A stretch of 6,649 bases of DNA from Promethearchaeota archaeon (GCA_030605895.1 JAUWHL010000208.1:1-6649); one strand, 5' to 3'; positions 1-5,677 are shown, counted from the first letter of the stretch. Numbers and translations: made by a program. The notes: generated by a model from the letters alone, not told the origin.

Positions 1-742
1 GTTCATCAACCATTACGACATCGGCTAGCCCAGAGCGAATGTAAAACATCTGACGGGAGAGAGAACCAACGATTTTAGCACCAGAATAGTATCTAGTTAG
101 ATCTAATGCAGTACAACAAATTGCTCCTACATCTACTTTACTATCTAAGTTATGTTCTCTCATATAATCAACGAGTTCTACACCGGGGGCAACATTATGA
201 CCTATCATTAGAATTGTTGCTTTATTTTCAACATCCATAGTACCCATTCCTAATTCAACGATTGGGACATTTGGATCACCCATTGGAAACCCATACGCCG
301 CAATCTGGACTGCGTCGGAAATCTCCATGCCTACAGAATCTGCTAGTCCTGCTAAAAAGCTTTTAGCCTCATAGTCTAAATAATGTGACTCTTGACCCGT
401 GTGACCCGCAGCTAAGAGATGCGTGATAGTGCTTTGTACCCACAACATCGCAGTCTCTAAATCCTCAAGCGTCTCAGGTTTCATTCCCACTACTAATCGA
501 GTATGTGGCATCTCTACGGCGATATTGTTTCCAAAATTAATTGGCACATTGCCATATTTCTCTTTGAGCCAATGTAGTAGATGATCACCATGAGCTGAGT
601 GGCACGCTGCACCTATACAACAGGCAATCTCCACTATTTTTGCGCATGCCCCTTCTATATTAATACCACACGCCCCTGTTCGCCCTTTGGAAAGGTTACA
701 TTTCCCATATGTGCAAAGACAGCACATATCACATTTGTCGTA
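1..742 (-). CDS. cdhA: CO dehydrogenase/acetyl-CoA synthase alpha subunit (CdhA), main part; 3' end outside the window
   Basis: CdhA is the Ni-Fe-S CO dehydrogenase subunit of the archaeal acetyl-CoA decarbonylase/synthase complex; it interconverts CO2 and CO for acetyl-CoA synthesis or cleavage. My translation of the minus strand from 742 to 2 is open for 247 codons. It begins with a cysteine cluster of spacing C-x2-C-C-x-C-x4-C-x9-C (CDMCCLCTYGKC, then GACG), the known Fe-S ligand pattern near the CdhA N-terminus. It continues with HSAHGDHLLHW, MIGHNVAPG (candidate C-cluster His) and AICCTALDLTRY (candidate C-cluster Cys), and leaves the window at VVMVDE. Known CdhA proteins are about 750-800 residues, so over half is missing. 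This frame lies +1 relative to the N-terminal part at 753-977 and has a TAG at 751-749 just before it. Its first ATG is at 727-725, inside the cysteine cluster, so it is not credible as an independent gene. Family assignment is firm; whether the gene is functional is open. Confidence 0.9.
707..729 (-). repeat. Second inverted repeat, inside the cdhA cysteine-motif codons
   Basis: ATATGTGC (707-714) and GCACATAT (722-729) are perfect 8-bp complements around a 7-nt loop. The repeat lies within the codons for D-M-C-C-L-C-T-Y, 11 bp from the hairpin at 741-767. Its stem resembles that of the first hairpin. It is partly dictated by the conserved protein sequence, so it may be coincidental. Confidence 0.6.
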
Positions 743-767
743 TATGCACTAATCAATTGTGCATATA
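734..767 (-). repeat. Palindromic hairpin segment interrupting cdhA
   Basis: Plus-strand 741-749 (TATATGCAC) and 759-767 (GTGCATATA) form a perfect 9-bp inverted repeat around a 9-nt loop (750-758). The segment carries stops in both relevant frames: TGA at 755-753 in the upstream cdhA frame and TAG at 751-749 in the downstream frame. Removing 25 nt (767-743) joins Pro-Ile directly to Tyr-Asp-Lys-Cys in frame. Removing 34 nt (767-734) gives Pro-Ile-Cys-Asp, which matches the spacing I remember for methanogen CdhA (P-M-C-D-Q-C-C). Both lengths are 1 modulo 3. A TATA tetranucleotide occurs on both sides of the 21-nt core, so a short insertion with target duplication is one possible origin. Confidence 0.7.
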
Positions 768-977
768 TATCGGCATGTAAAAGGGCTTATATCGTTCCAT
801 CATCTTAAAAAACCATGATCGCAGTGTAGGTATATGAGGTGAGGCTGTCGGTCCAAGTGGTTCCCATTCAGTCTCGTCGCCGTATGATACTTTCCCAGTG
901 GTCAATTCGAATCCTTTAATCGTTCCGAGAGGGCCTTTGTATTCATCTATTTTGATTTTAGCTCCTCGTTTTTCCAT
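753..977 (-). CDS. cdhA: N-terminal 74 codons of cdhA, ending at a premature TGA
   Basis: This is the amino-terminal segment of the same cdhA gene, separated from the rest by a frame break. It ends in LGPTASPHIPTLRSWFFKMM and RYKPFYMPIY, which match the conserved region before the CdhA Fe-S motif (family pattern RYxPxYxP followed by CDxCCxC). Reading on, it meets TGA at 755-753. Without the extra hairpin segment at 767-734 it would join in frame to the Fe-S cysteine motif. I chose ATG at 977-975; a TTG at 983 is possible but has no better support. Upstream is a weak GTGA Shine-Dalgarno-like site and a TATA-like box near 1018-1025. As a separate 74-residue protein it would have no known function. 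Either the gene is broken, the sequence has an error, or the segment is skipped. Confidence 0.75.
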   Translation of the reverse strand: MEKRGAKIKIDEYKGPLGTIKGFELTTGKVSYGDETEWEPLGPTASPHIPTLRSWFFKMMERYKPFYMPIYMHN

Positions 978-1017
978 AAACAATTCACTTTTACTTTTAG
1001 TTATTATTTTTTTTTAA

Positions 1018-1025
1018 TTTTATAT
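1018..1025 (-). promoter_or_regulatory. Possible TATA box for cdhA
   Basis: The minus strand reads ATATAAAA here, preceded by an A-rich stretch that could serve as a TFB recognition element. Transcription about 25 bp downstream would start near 996, giving a leader of roughly 19 nt before the ATG at 977. The surroundings are very AT-rich, so chance matches are easy. Confidence 0.35.
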
Positions 1026-1205
1026 TTCAATTATTTTTAATTATATTAGTTATAATTAATCCATGAAAATAAAAGCTATTGATTAACTTTTAAAAAGAGT
1101 ATTCGCAATTTAGTTATGGATATTTAGTGTGAAATTTCAAACTAATATCAAGACTTTGTTCTCATTGTAAAACTAGCTAGAGTTTATAACCTCTAAACAT
1201 TTTTT

Positions 1206-1224
1206 AAAAAGATAAACAAAAAAA
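1206..1224 (-). terminator. T-rich terminator-like tract
   Basis: On the minus strand this reads as T7 and T5 runs shortly after the stop of the 1227-1349 fragment, typical of archaeal intrinsic termination. It would end transcripts of the cysteine hydrolase gene and separate them from cdhA. Confidence 0.4.
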
Positions 1225-1226
1225 CT

Positions 1227-1349
1227 TTAAGTCATAGTTGAAAGAGGGTGCCAAGCCACTAAATCGATGTTTCCAGTAGCTATTCTCACCTCTCGGGGAA
1301 ATTCTTCAATTGGAATTTTCTTTTTAGACTCAGTTATCAATGTAATCAA
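1227..1349 (-). pseudogene. 40-codon protein-like fragment, probable gene remnant
   Basis: Between the hydrolase stop and the T-rich tract, the minus strand has an open run of 40 codons ending in TAA at 1229-1227. Its composition is protein-like, unlike the surrounding AT-rich spacer: it contains KKKIPIEEFPREVRIATG and then NIDLVAWHPLSTMT. The frame is closed upstream by TAA at 1352-1350. The only possible start is a TTG at 1349 with no clear Shine-Dalgarno. I do not recognise the family. The most likely reading is the C-terminal end of a deleted gene; a very small expressed protein is the alternative. Confidence 0.35.
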
Positions 1350-1379
1350 TTAAATTAATTCATATGTGAATTATGCAAA

Positions 1380-2048
1380 TTACTCTAAAGCTTCAATAAT
1401 TTCGTTTGAAGATAAAACTTTTGCAAAACCCTTCCTTAATACCTTCAACTCAGGTTTTTGCATTTCAGGATCATCGGTGGATGTAACATCGCTTCCGAAT
1501 ATAACTTTGAAGCTCCTTTCATACGCCTGTCGTGCGGTAGCACCACAACAGAAATTTGTTAGTGTTCCACTTATTATTACAGTATCTTTTCCCATATTCT
1601 TCAAAATTGTCTCTAAAGGTGTGTCATAAAATGCCCCATAGGATGATTTTTTAATTATTATTTCACCCTCCCTGGGGGCAAGTTCGTGCCAAACTCGTCC
1701 TTCCATATAGAATTGTGAAAAATCAATGTCTAGCTCTGAATATAGTCCGGGCATAAACTTTCCCGTTATAGGACGATCTAAATAGTTATGTGTTTTTGAA
1801 TAAACTGTGAAGATTACAGGAATATTTTTTTTCCTGCAGTGTTCGATTAATCTCTTGATTCGAGGAACTTGCCTAGTTGCTTCTGGTACCCAGTCAGGTG
1901 ACCAATGAGGTTTCACAAATTCATCCTGCATATCAATAACTAATAAGACACATTCATCAGGTGTAATTTCAAATTGCGCATTACCTTCATTATACGCTTT
2001 TCTTGCTAAGTTATATACATCTTGTTCAGAGAAGCTTCCTACTTTCAT
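1380..2048 (-). CDS. Isochorismatase-superfamily cysteine hydrolase
   Basis: A 222-residue cytosolic hydrolase of the isochorismatase/nicotinamidase superfamily, which cleaves C-N or C-O bonds through a Cys-Asp-Lys triad. The expected motifs are present in order: LLVIDMQDEF with Asp39, KKSSYGAF with Lys134, and GTLTNFCCGATARQAYE with the nucleophile at the TNxC position, Cys167. Length is normal for the family (about 180-230). Substrate cannot be told from sequence; nicotinamidase, isochorismatase, biuret-type or carbamoylase activities all occur in this superfamily. I start it at ATG 2048-2046, not at the ATG at 2063. AGGAG (2060-2056) sits 7 nt before the inner ATG, and the predicted transcription start from the TATA box is near 2063. 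It has its own promoter, 245 bp from the V4R gene, and no visible functional partner here. Confidence 0.88.
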   Translation of the reverse strand: MKVGSFSEQDVYNLARKAYNEGNAQFEITPDECVLLVIDMQDEFVKPHWSPDWVPEATRQVPRIKRLIEHCRKKNIPVIFTVYSKTHNYLDRPITGKFMPGLYSELDIDFSQFYMEGRVWHELAPREGEIIIKKSSYGAFYDTPLETILKNMGKDTVIISGTLTNFCCGATARQAYERSFKVIFGSDVTSTDDPEMQKPELKVLRKGFAKVLSSNEIIEALE

Positions 2049-2055
2049 TTTTTTT

Positions 2056-2060
2056 CTCCT
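2056..2060 (-). promoter_or_regulatory. Shine-Dalgarno AGGAG that sets the hydrolase start
   Basis: AGGAG on the minus strand lies 7 nt upstream of ATG 2048. It falls inside the codons of the longer possible reading from ATG 2063, which argues against that longer start. Confidence 0.75.
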
Positions 2061-2081
2061 CATATAGATTAATTTTTGAAT

Positions 2082-2093
2082 ATTTTTTTATAT
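2082..2093 (-). promoter_or_regulatory. TATA box of the cysteine hydrolase gene
   Basis: The minus strand reads TATAAAAAAATA. Its centre is about 26 bp from position 2063, so the transcript would have a leader of about 15 nt carrying the AGGAG site. The spacing of TATA, start site, Shine-Dalgarno and ATG is mutually consistent. Confidence 0.55.
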
Positions 2094-2112
2094 GCTGAAA
2101 ATAGGATTTAAT

Positions 2113-2132
2113 AATCAAAATATATTTTGATT
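2113..2132. repeat. 20-bp perfect palindrome upstream of the hydrolase promoter
   Basis: AATCAAAATA followed directly by TATTTTGATT is a perfect palindrome with no spacer, about 50-70 bp upstream of the predicted hydrolase transcription start. It could be an operator for a dimeric regulator. In such AT-rich DNA a chance 20-bp palindrome somewhere in the window is not negligible. Confidence 0.4.
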
Positions 2133-2264
2133 TATAGCAACCAAGAAGATTAGAAAGAGAAATTCTGTAAATAAAAAGCAAAAGCTCGAAAATAAGAAGA
2201 AGGTTTTATTTTAATATTTATTTTATTTTTTTTATATTTTCAAGGTGAATCCCTTGGTTTCCAA

Positions 2265-2276
2265 AGAAAAAGATTT
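2265..2276 (-). terminator. T-rich terminator-like tract after the V4R gene
   Basis: About 20 nt after the V4R stop, the minus strand has a pyrimidine-rich stretch with CTTTTTCTTT. Short inverted repeats follow (for example CAAGG/CCTTG at 2241-2256). It fits archaeal U-tract termination. Confidence 0.35.
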
Positions 2277-2293
2277 AGAATTTGAGTTCAAAC

Positions 2294-2887
2294 CTAAAGT
2301 GTAGATAAAAAACCTGAAATGTTTTCTTTGGAATCCTTGTCTACTAGACGATCCTCCAGTTCTTCCGCTATGAAATCAAACTTGTATATGCATCGTTCAT
2401 TTCCTAGTAAAATGCATTGGATTTCTTCACCATCAGCATCAATTAGTAAAGTCTCAAGAAAGCCACTAAAAAGCCCTTGATAAATAAGACATAAGTTTTT
2501 TGCCATAATGTTGTCCTTTTCCTCAGAAGCCAATGATTCTGAGACACTAAATAAGATAAACTTTTTTTTGAATACCGCTGTTAATTCTCCAAACCCCATA
2601 AGTTCTAATGCTTCTAGATTTCCAAGAAGAACTTCTTTTCTTGTAGCCATTGTTTCTGAACTCCAATCTTTATTATAGAAGAATTTCTCCATATATGCTC
2701 GTCCGAGAGTCTTCCCAACCCAAATAAGGATATCATCTGACCCTGCCCCCGCAAACTCGGTAAACTCGATTAGATCAATGGGTCTTAACATCAACAAACG
2801 TAAATCCTTCTTTTTATCACCTAAAAAGAGTTGTCCTAACTTCTCATCAATTTGAATTTGTAAGTCTTTTTTAAGTCGCTTTGACAA
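2294..2887 (-). CDS. V4R-domain protein (TRAPP/Bet3-related fold)
   Basis: A 197-residue soluble protein whose residues about 50-172 look like a V4R (4-vinyl reductase) domain, a small-molecule-binding fold related to the TRAPP subunit Bet3. Visible are the helical LIWVGKTLGRAYMEKFF, the segment NLCLIYQGLFSGFLETLL with Cys133, and EEIQCILLGNERCIYKFDF with Cys158 and Cys166. This is the C...GxxxGxL...C...G(D/N)xxC-F pattern of V4R domains. Residues 1-35 form a basic, helical extension. The chosen start is TTG 2887-2885, with a GGGGAT Shine-Dalgarno-like site ending 5 nt upstream; Met33 is a possible alternative. It lies 164 bp downstream of an Arf-like GTPase gene on the same strand. Since TRAPP complexes act on small GTPases, a shared role is attractive but unproven. 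Archaeal V4R proteins can also be ligand-sensing regulators. Confidence 0.7.
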   Translation of the reverse strand: MSKRLKKDLQIQIDEKLGQLFLGDKKKDLRLLMLRPIDLIEFTEFAGAGSDDILIWVGKTLGRAYMEKFFYNKDWSSETMATRKEVLLGNLEALELMGFGELTAVFKKKFILFSVSESLASEEKDNIMAKNLCLIYQGLFSGFLETLLIDADGEEIQCILLGNERCIYKFDFIAEELEDRLVDKDSKENISGFLSTL

Positions 2888-2903
2888 TGTTTATCCCCAA
2901 TTT

Positions 2904-2945
2904 AATATTTAAAGAGAATTATTAAGTTTTTATTTCGTATAATAG
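2904..2945 (-). promoter_or_regulatory. Candidate promoter elements for the V4R gene
   Basis: Two TATA-like sequences lie on the minus strand: TTTAAATATT (2913-2904) and a weaker TATTATA near 2944-2938. The closer one has the better consensus but would place the start at or just inside the TTG codon. The farther one would give a leader of about 28 nt including GGGGAT. I cannot decide between them. Confidence 0.3.
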
Positions 2946-3037
2946 AAATTTAAATGGCGAGATATTTAAATTTAATGTTTAATACATGAAAGCTCAATAG
3001 TTTAACAAGATTGAGAATTTAACGACGGCATAATATA

Positions 3038-3045
3038 TAAAAAAT
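3038..3045 (-). terminator. T-tract after the GTPase gene
   Basis: The minus strand has a T6 run within TTTTTTATA a few nucleotides after the GTPase stop codon, compatible with archaeal termination before the V4R promoter region. Confidence 0.3.
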
Positions 3046-3051
3046 TCTAAT

Positions 3052-4050
3052 TTAAGAAGAAAGCAATTTAAAAATCGCAGGAATTACATTATCAATATTG
3101 AAATTAGTTTTTACTGAGGTAAATAAGAAATTCCATTTTCGGCTTTTTATGTTATTAAAATTGTAAAAACTGGTAAGTTCTTCCTTTAAGTTCTTTAGTT
3201 GTCCATCATTATTTTCTTTAGAGAGACTAACTAAATCGGTTTTATTTCCTAAGATGAGTAGAGGTGTTCCATTTAATTCATCCTTGTTTAATACATTCCA
3301 AAACTCATTTCTTGATTCTTCAAACCTTCTTTGATTAGCAACATCAATCATATAGAGAATAATATTAGAATCTTGAAGTCCTTTTAACCATTTTGATCTA
3401 AACGCTTTTTGTCCAGGCATATCCCATACCGCAAATAATCCCTTTTCTTCTACTGGGATATATTCAATATTGAATTTCCTCGTTGGGGTAAAGAAATTAT
3501 CGTTAAACTCACCAGTTTTTAATCTTCTTACTAAGCTTGATTTTCCCACTTCATCAATTCCAAAAAGGAAGATCTTGAAAAATGTTTCCTTTTGATAATG
3601 ATATTCAATTTCAGGAGGTTTTTCGATTACTTCATCGCCAAACCTTCTAATATCAATAAACATAGAGATCAGGAAATTATCAACTTCGATTTCGTCATCA
3701 AAGGAGTATCCATTACCATTATTTAAAAATTCATTTAATAATTCCTTAAATATTTCCTTATAATCATAAGGATTGTCCTCGTTATCAAAAATTAAACCAA
3801 TTATAATTTTACCATTAATACAAGAAGTATATATATTTAAATCATTAATATATTGAGCGATTGGCTCAGCAATTTTAAATTGAGTTGAATTTATTTTTTG
3901 CCAGCATTCATCTTTATCATGGCCTTTTATAATATTATTAACAAGAATTTTATCTTTAATACAAATAATGTCACTAGGGTAACTATAAATATTTAGATCT
4001 TCTAAATCCCTAATTTTCTTTCCTTTAAACAAAAATATGTTAAGTAGCAA
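3052..4050 (-). CDS. Arf-like small GTPase with an N-terminal alpha/beta domain
   Basis: A 332-residue protein. Residues about 156-332 are a Ras-superfamily GTPase closest to the Arf/Arl type: P-loop GIDEVGKSS (164-172), switch I region TPTRKFNIE (188-196), Walker B/switch II VWDMPGQ (208-214), guanine-specificity NKTD (269-272) and TSVKT (311-315). FNIE before a WDxxGQ motif and the NQRRFEES segment are Arf-like. The MPGQ form with Pro in place of Gly recalls bacterial MglA. Residues 1-155 contain hydrophobic strands such as LNIFLFKG and KIIIGLIFDNEDNPYDY followed by a helix; this could be a longin or roadblock-like fold, which I cannot confirm. There is no membrane segment, Arf amphipathic helix or C-terminal prenylation cysteine. 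The start is TTG 4050 with no Shine-Dalgarno; a TATA box about 25 bp upstream suggests a leaderless transcript. It probably works as a nucleotide-controlled switch with the neighbouring V4R and zinc-ribbon proteins. Confidence 0.85.
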   Translation of the reverse strand: MLLNIFLFKGKKIRDLEDLNIYSYPSDIICIKDKILVNNIIKGHDKDECWQKINSTQFKIAEPIAQYINDLNIYTSCINGKIIIGLIFDNEDNPYDYKEIFKELLNEFLNNGNGYSFDDEIEVDNFLISMFIDIRRFGDEVIEKPPEIEYHYQKETFFKIFLFGIDEVGKSSLVRRLKTGEFNDNFFTPTRKFNIEYIPVEEKGLFAVWDMPGQKAFRSKWLKGLQDSNIILYMIDVANQRRFEESRNEFWNVLNKDELNGTPLLILGNKTDLVSLSKENNDGQLKNLKEELTSFYNFNNIKSRKWNFLFTSVKTNFNIDNVIPAIFKLLSS

Positions 4051-4070
4051 CTAAATATCAAAATAGCTTA

Positions 4071-4080
4071 ATTATATATG
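4071..4080 (-). promoter_or_regulatory. TATA box of the GTPase gene, leaderless arrangement
   Basis: The minus strand reads CATATATAAT preceded by TTCAAA, a plausible BRE plus TATA box. Its centre is about 25 bp from the TTG at 4050, so transcription would begin at or within a nucleotide or two of the start codon. The absence of a Shine-Dalgarno fits a leaderless mRNA. Confidence 0.5.
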
Positions 4081-4207
4081 TTTGAAAATAAAATTAACTT
4101 AAAAAAAGTTTGGAATCTTGCTGATTTTATTTACATTTAAAGTTTTCGGTTTAAATTATAAAAGACATTCCCTTTCTTGGCATTTATAAAAGAAAGTTAT
4201 AACAAAA

Positions 4208-4215
4208 CTTTAAAA
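4208..4215 (-). terminator. T-tract after the zinc-ribbon gene
   Basis: The minus strand has a T5 run within CTTTTTAA about 10 nt past the stop of the 479-residue gene. It is followed by an AAAGTT/AACTTT inverted repeat (4193-4211). It is a weak terminator candidate. Confidence 0.25.
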
Positions 4216-4225
4216 AGTTGAGAAT

Positions 4226-5665
4226 TTATATTTGATCTTCCTTTTCTTCCTTGATTTCTTCCAAAGATTCTTCTTTAGTATCTTCAGTAATCTCTTGTTC
4301 AACCTCTTCAGAAAGTTCTTCTTTAGGTTCTTCAGCAACTTCTTCTTTGGATACTTCAACGGGCTTTTGTTCCGGTTCAGCGCCTACAGGAGTATCACAT
4401 ACAGGACAACGACTCCACCCTGGTCTTAAACCATATCCACATTTAGCACATTCCTTCAAACTATCATCTACTTTCCATTCTGGTATGTCTAAGCCCCCTT
4501 GCCTTTTACGGGATAAATCTTGCAATTCATCCTCAGTCCAAACCTCCATTCCATCAGGCAACCCCGTTCCGCGTTCAGCTGCAAATTTACCTAATTCTTC
4601 TTCTGTCCATGCTGGCATATCTGGTTTAGTGGCCATCCGTTTTTGAGCTTCTTCAGCCAATTCATCTGCAGACCAAGTTTTTAATTCTTGACCACCTGGG
4701 GTTCTAACTGCACCGGGTTGTTGAGCTGCTACTTGTGTAGGAACATCAGGCTGTTGAGATGGGACATTGCAACATTCAGCAGAAAATCTTAAAAAAGCTT
4801 CAAAACACCTTGAGTATTTATTAGAGTCTTTCCCTTCATCAGAGATTAATATTAAAGTGGTTTTATCAGCAGCTTGAGGAATCGCTATACAATATACGGC
4901 GATATCTGAAGCAATTCGTTCTGATTCGATACCAGAAGTGATCCGCTCCAAAGTATTCATTAATTCATTATTGTTCATTAAGAAATCACAAATTGGATCA
5001 CCGTGTCTTTGATATCCTTCATGATATTTTGCGAGATGGTTTTTTGTTATTATAGAATCGAAGGAATTAATTATTGCACTAATATAAGAAAGGTTTTGAG
5101 ATTTTGGTTCTTTTTGAGATTCATCTAGTTTATACCCTCCTAAATCAATAGTTCCCATTATAGGGGCAAATAAGGGTTTTTCATTTTTCATTTTCCCAAA
5201 AATTATCGGACGCGAAAGAACACATTTAATTTCTCCATAATAAGCAATGGTATTATCTAATAATTCTAACTTCTTATCAAAATTTATACGAGGGACTGTT
5301 CGAAATAATAGATCTACCCATGGCATTTCTTTTACGGGGATTATTGCAACACATGTTTTTTCAATTAATTCTCGTAGTTTTTTAGTATAATGCTTCAATT
5401 CTTTCTTGATATTCTCGTATTCTTCATTTTTTAACTCTTCCTCTGCTTTATTTTCAAGTTCTTTAAATTTTTCTTCATTTATTTTAAGATTTCCTCCAAA
5501 CGCTTTGATTTCTCCTATTATATTATCTTTCATAATAGATGCTGCGTTTTCAATCGTTTTTTTCTGAAACTCCGTGAGTTCTTGCTCTTCACTGGAAATC
5601 AAGTATTCCGAGGGATCGAATTCTAATTTGTTCAAAAAAATATTATATAGCTTTTGTTCTGACAA
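4226..5665 (-). CDS. Coiled-coil protein with W-T-E-E-E-L repeats, zinc ribbon and acidic tail
   Basis: A 479-residue protein I cannot assign to a named family. Residues about 25-105 are charged and probably coiled coil. Residues about 105-300 form a mixed alpha/beta domain (CVAIIPVKEMPWVDLLFRTV; FAPIMGTIDLGG; IAVYCIAIPQAADKTTLILI). A Pro/Gln-rich linker (302-326) leads to three short repeats, WSADELAEEAQKR (W331), WTEEELGKFAAER (W353) and WTEDELQDLSRKR (W376), with a degenerate fourth at W397. A zinc ribbon follows, C406-x2-C409-x10-C420-x2-C423, with GYGLRPGW between the pairs, then a Glu-rich tail (430-479). There is no signal peptide or membrane segment. The start is TTG 5665; AAGGT (5677-5673) is 7 nt upstream. 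It is the first gene of the co-directional trio, 175 bp before the GTPase. The architecture suggests a scaffold or adaptor; that is inference. The repeats and ribbon are more GC-rich than the rest. Confidence 0.75.
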   Translation of the reverse strand: MSEQKLYNIFLNKLEFDPSEYLISSEEQELTEFQKKTIENAASIMKDNIIGEIKAFGGNLKINEEKFKELENKAEEELKNEEYENIKKELKHYTKKLRELIEKTCVAIIPVKEMPWVDLLFRTVPRINFDKKLELLDNTIAYYGEIKCVLSRPIIFGKMKNEKPLFAPIMGTIDLGGYKLDESQKEPKSQNLSYISAIINSFDSIITKNHLAKYHEGYQRHGDPICDFLMNNNELMNTLERITSGIESERIASDIAVYCIAIPQAADKTTLILISDEGKDSNKYSRCFEAFLRFSAECCNVPSQQPDVPTQVAAQQPGAVRTPGGQELKTWSADELAEEAQKRMATKPDMPAWTEEELGKFAAERGTGLPDGMEVWTEDELQDLSRKRQGGLDIPEWKVDDSLKECAKCGYGLRPGWSRCPVCDTPVGAEPEQKPVEVSKEEVAEEPKEELSEEVEQEITEDTKEESLEEIKEEKEDQI

Positions 5666-5672
5666 TTCCTTT

Positions 5673-5677
5673 ACCTT
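5673..5677 (-). promoter_or_regulatory. Shine-Dalgarno supporting the TTG start of the zinc-ribbon protein
   Basis: AAGGT on the minus strand lies 7 nt before TTG 5665. The next in-frame Met is residue 45, without comparable support, so the TTG is preferred. Confidence 0.5.

Larger units (their letters stand above)
978..1226. other. Intergenic region between cdhA and the 1227-1349 fragment
   Basis: I find no gene, tRNA or C/D-box pattern in this AT-rich stretch. Its left end holds the presumed cdhA promoter. Its right end is A-rich on the plus strand, so T-rich on the minus strand, fitting termination of transcripts from the hydrolase side. Confidence 0.6.

Noticed and set aside
753..755. 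Selenocysteine readthrough of the TGA in cdhA
   Set aside because: The upstream frame does not rejoin the downstream one; reading through TGA soon meets another TGA and non-conserved sequence. A frame change is required.
731..770. tRNA-endonuclease-type (bulge-helix-bulge) intron in cdhA
   Set aside because: I could not draw two 3-nt bulges separated by a 4-bp helix at the boundaries; only a plain hairpin with an uneven internal loop forms.
599..808. Plus-strand open frame of 69 codons
   Set aside because: It lies antisense to the conserved cdhA coding sequence and its translation shows no family resemblance.
753..983. A separate 76-residue gene starting at TTG 983
   Set aside because: Its sequence is the conserved N-terminus of CdhA and it stops only because of the hairpin segment; ATG 977 is the better start.
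1366..1629. Plus-strand open frame of 87 codons
   Set aside because: It is antisense to the cysteine hydrolase, whose catalytic motifs show the minus strand is coding.
2049..2063. Upstream ATG as the hydrolase start
   Set aside because: The Shine-Dalgarno AGGAG would be inside the coding region and the TATA box predicts transcription starting at about this ATG, leaving no leader; ATG 2048 fits better.
4232..4646. Two overlapping plus-strand open frames
   Set aside because: They are antisense to the Glu-rich tail, zinc ribbon and repeats; the low-complexity GAA-rich codons keep opposite frames open, giving Phe- and Ser-rich translations.
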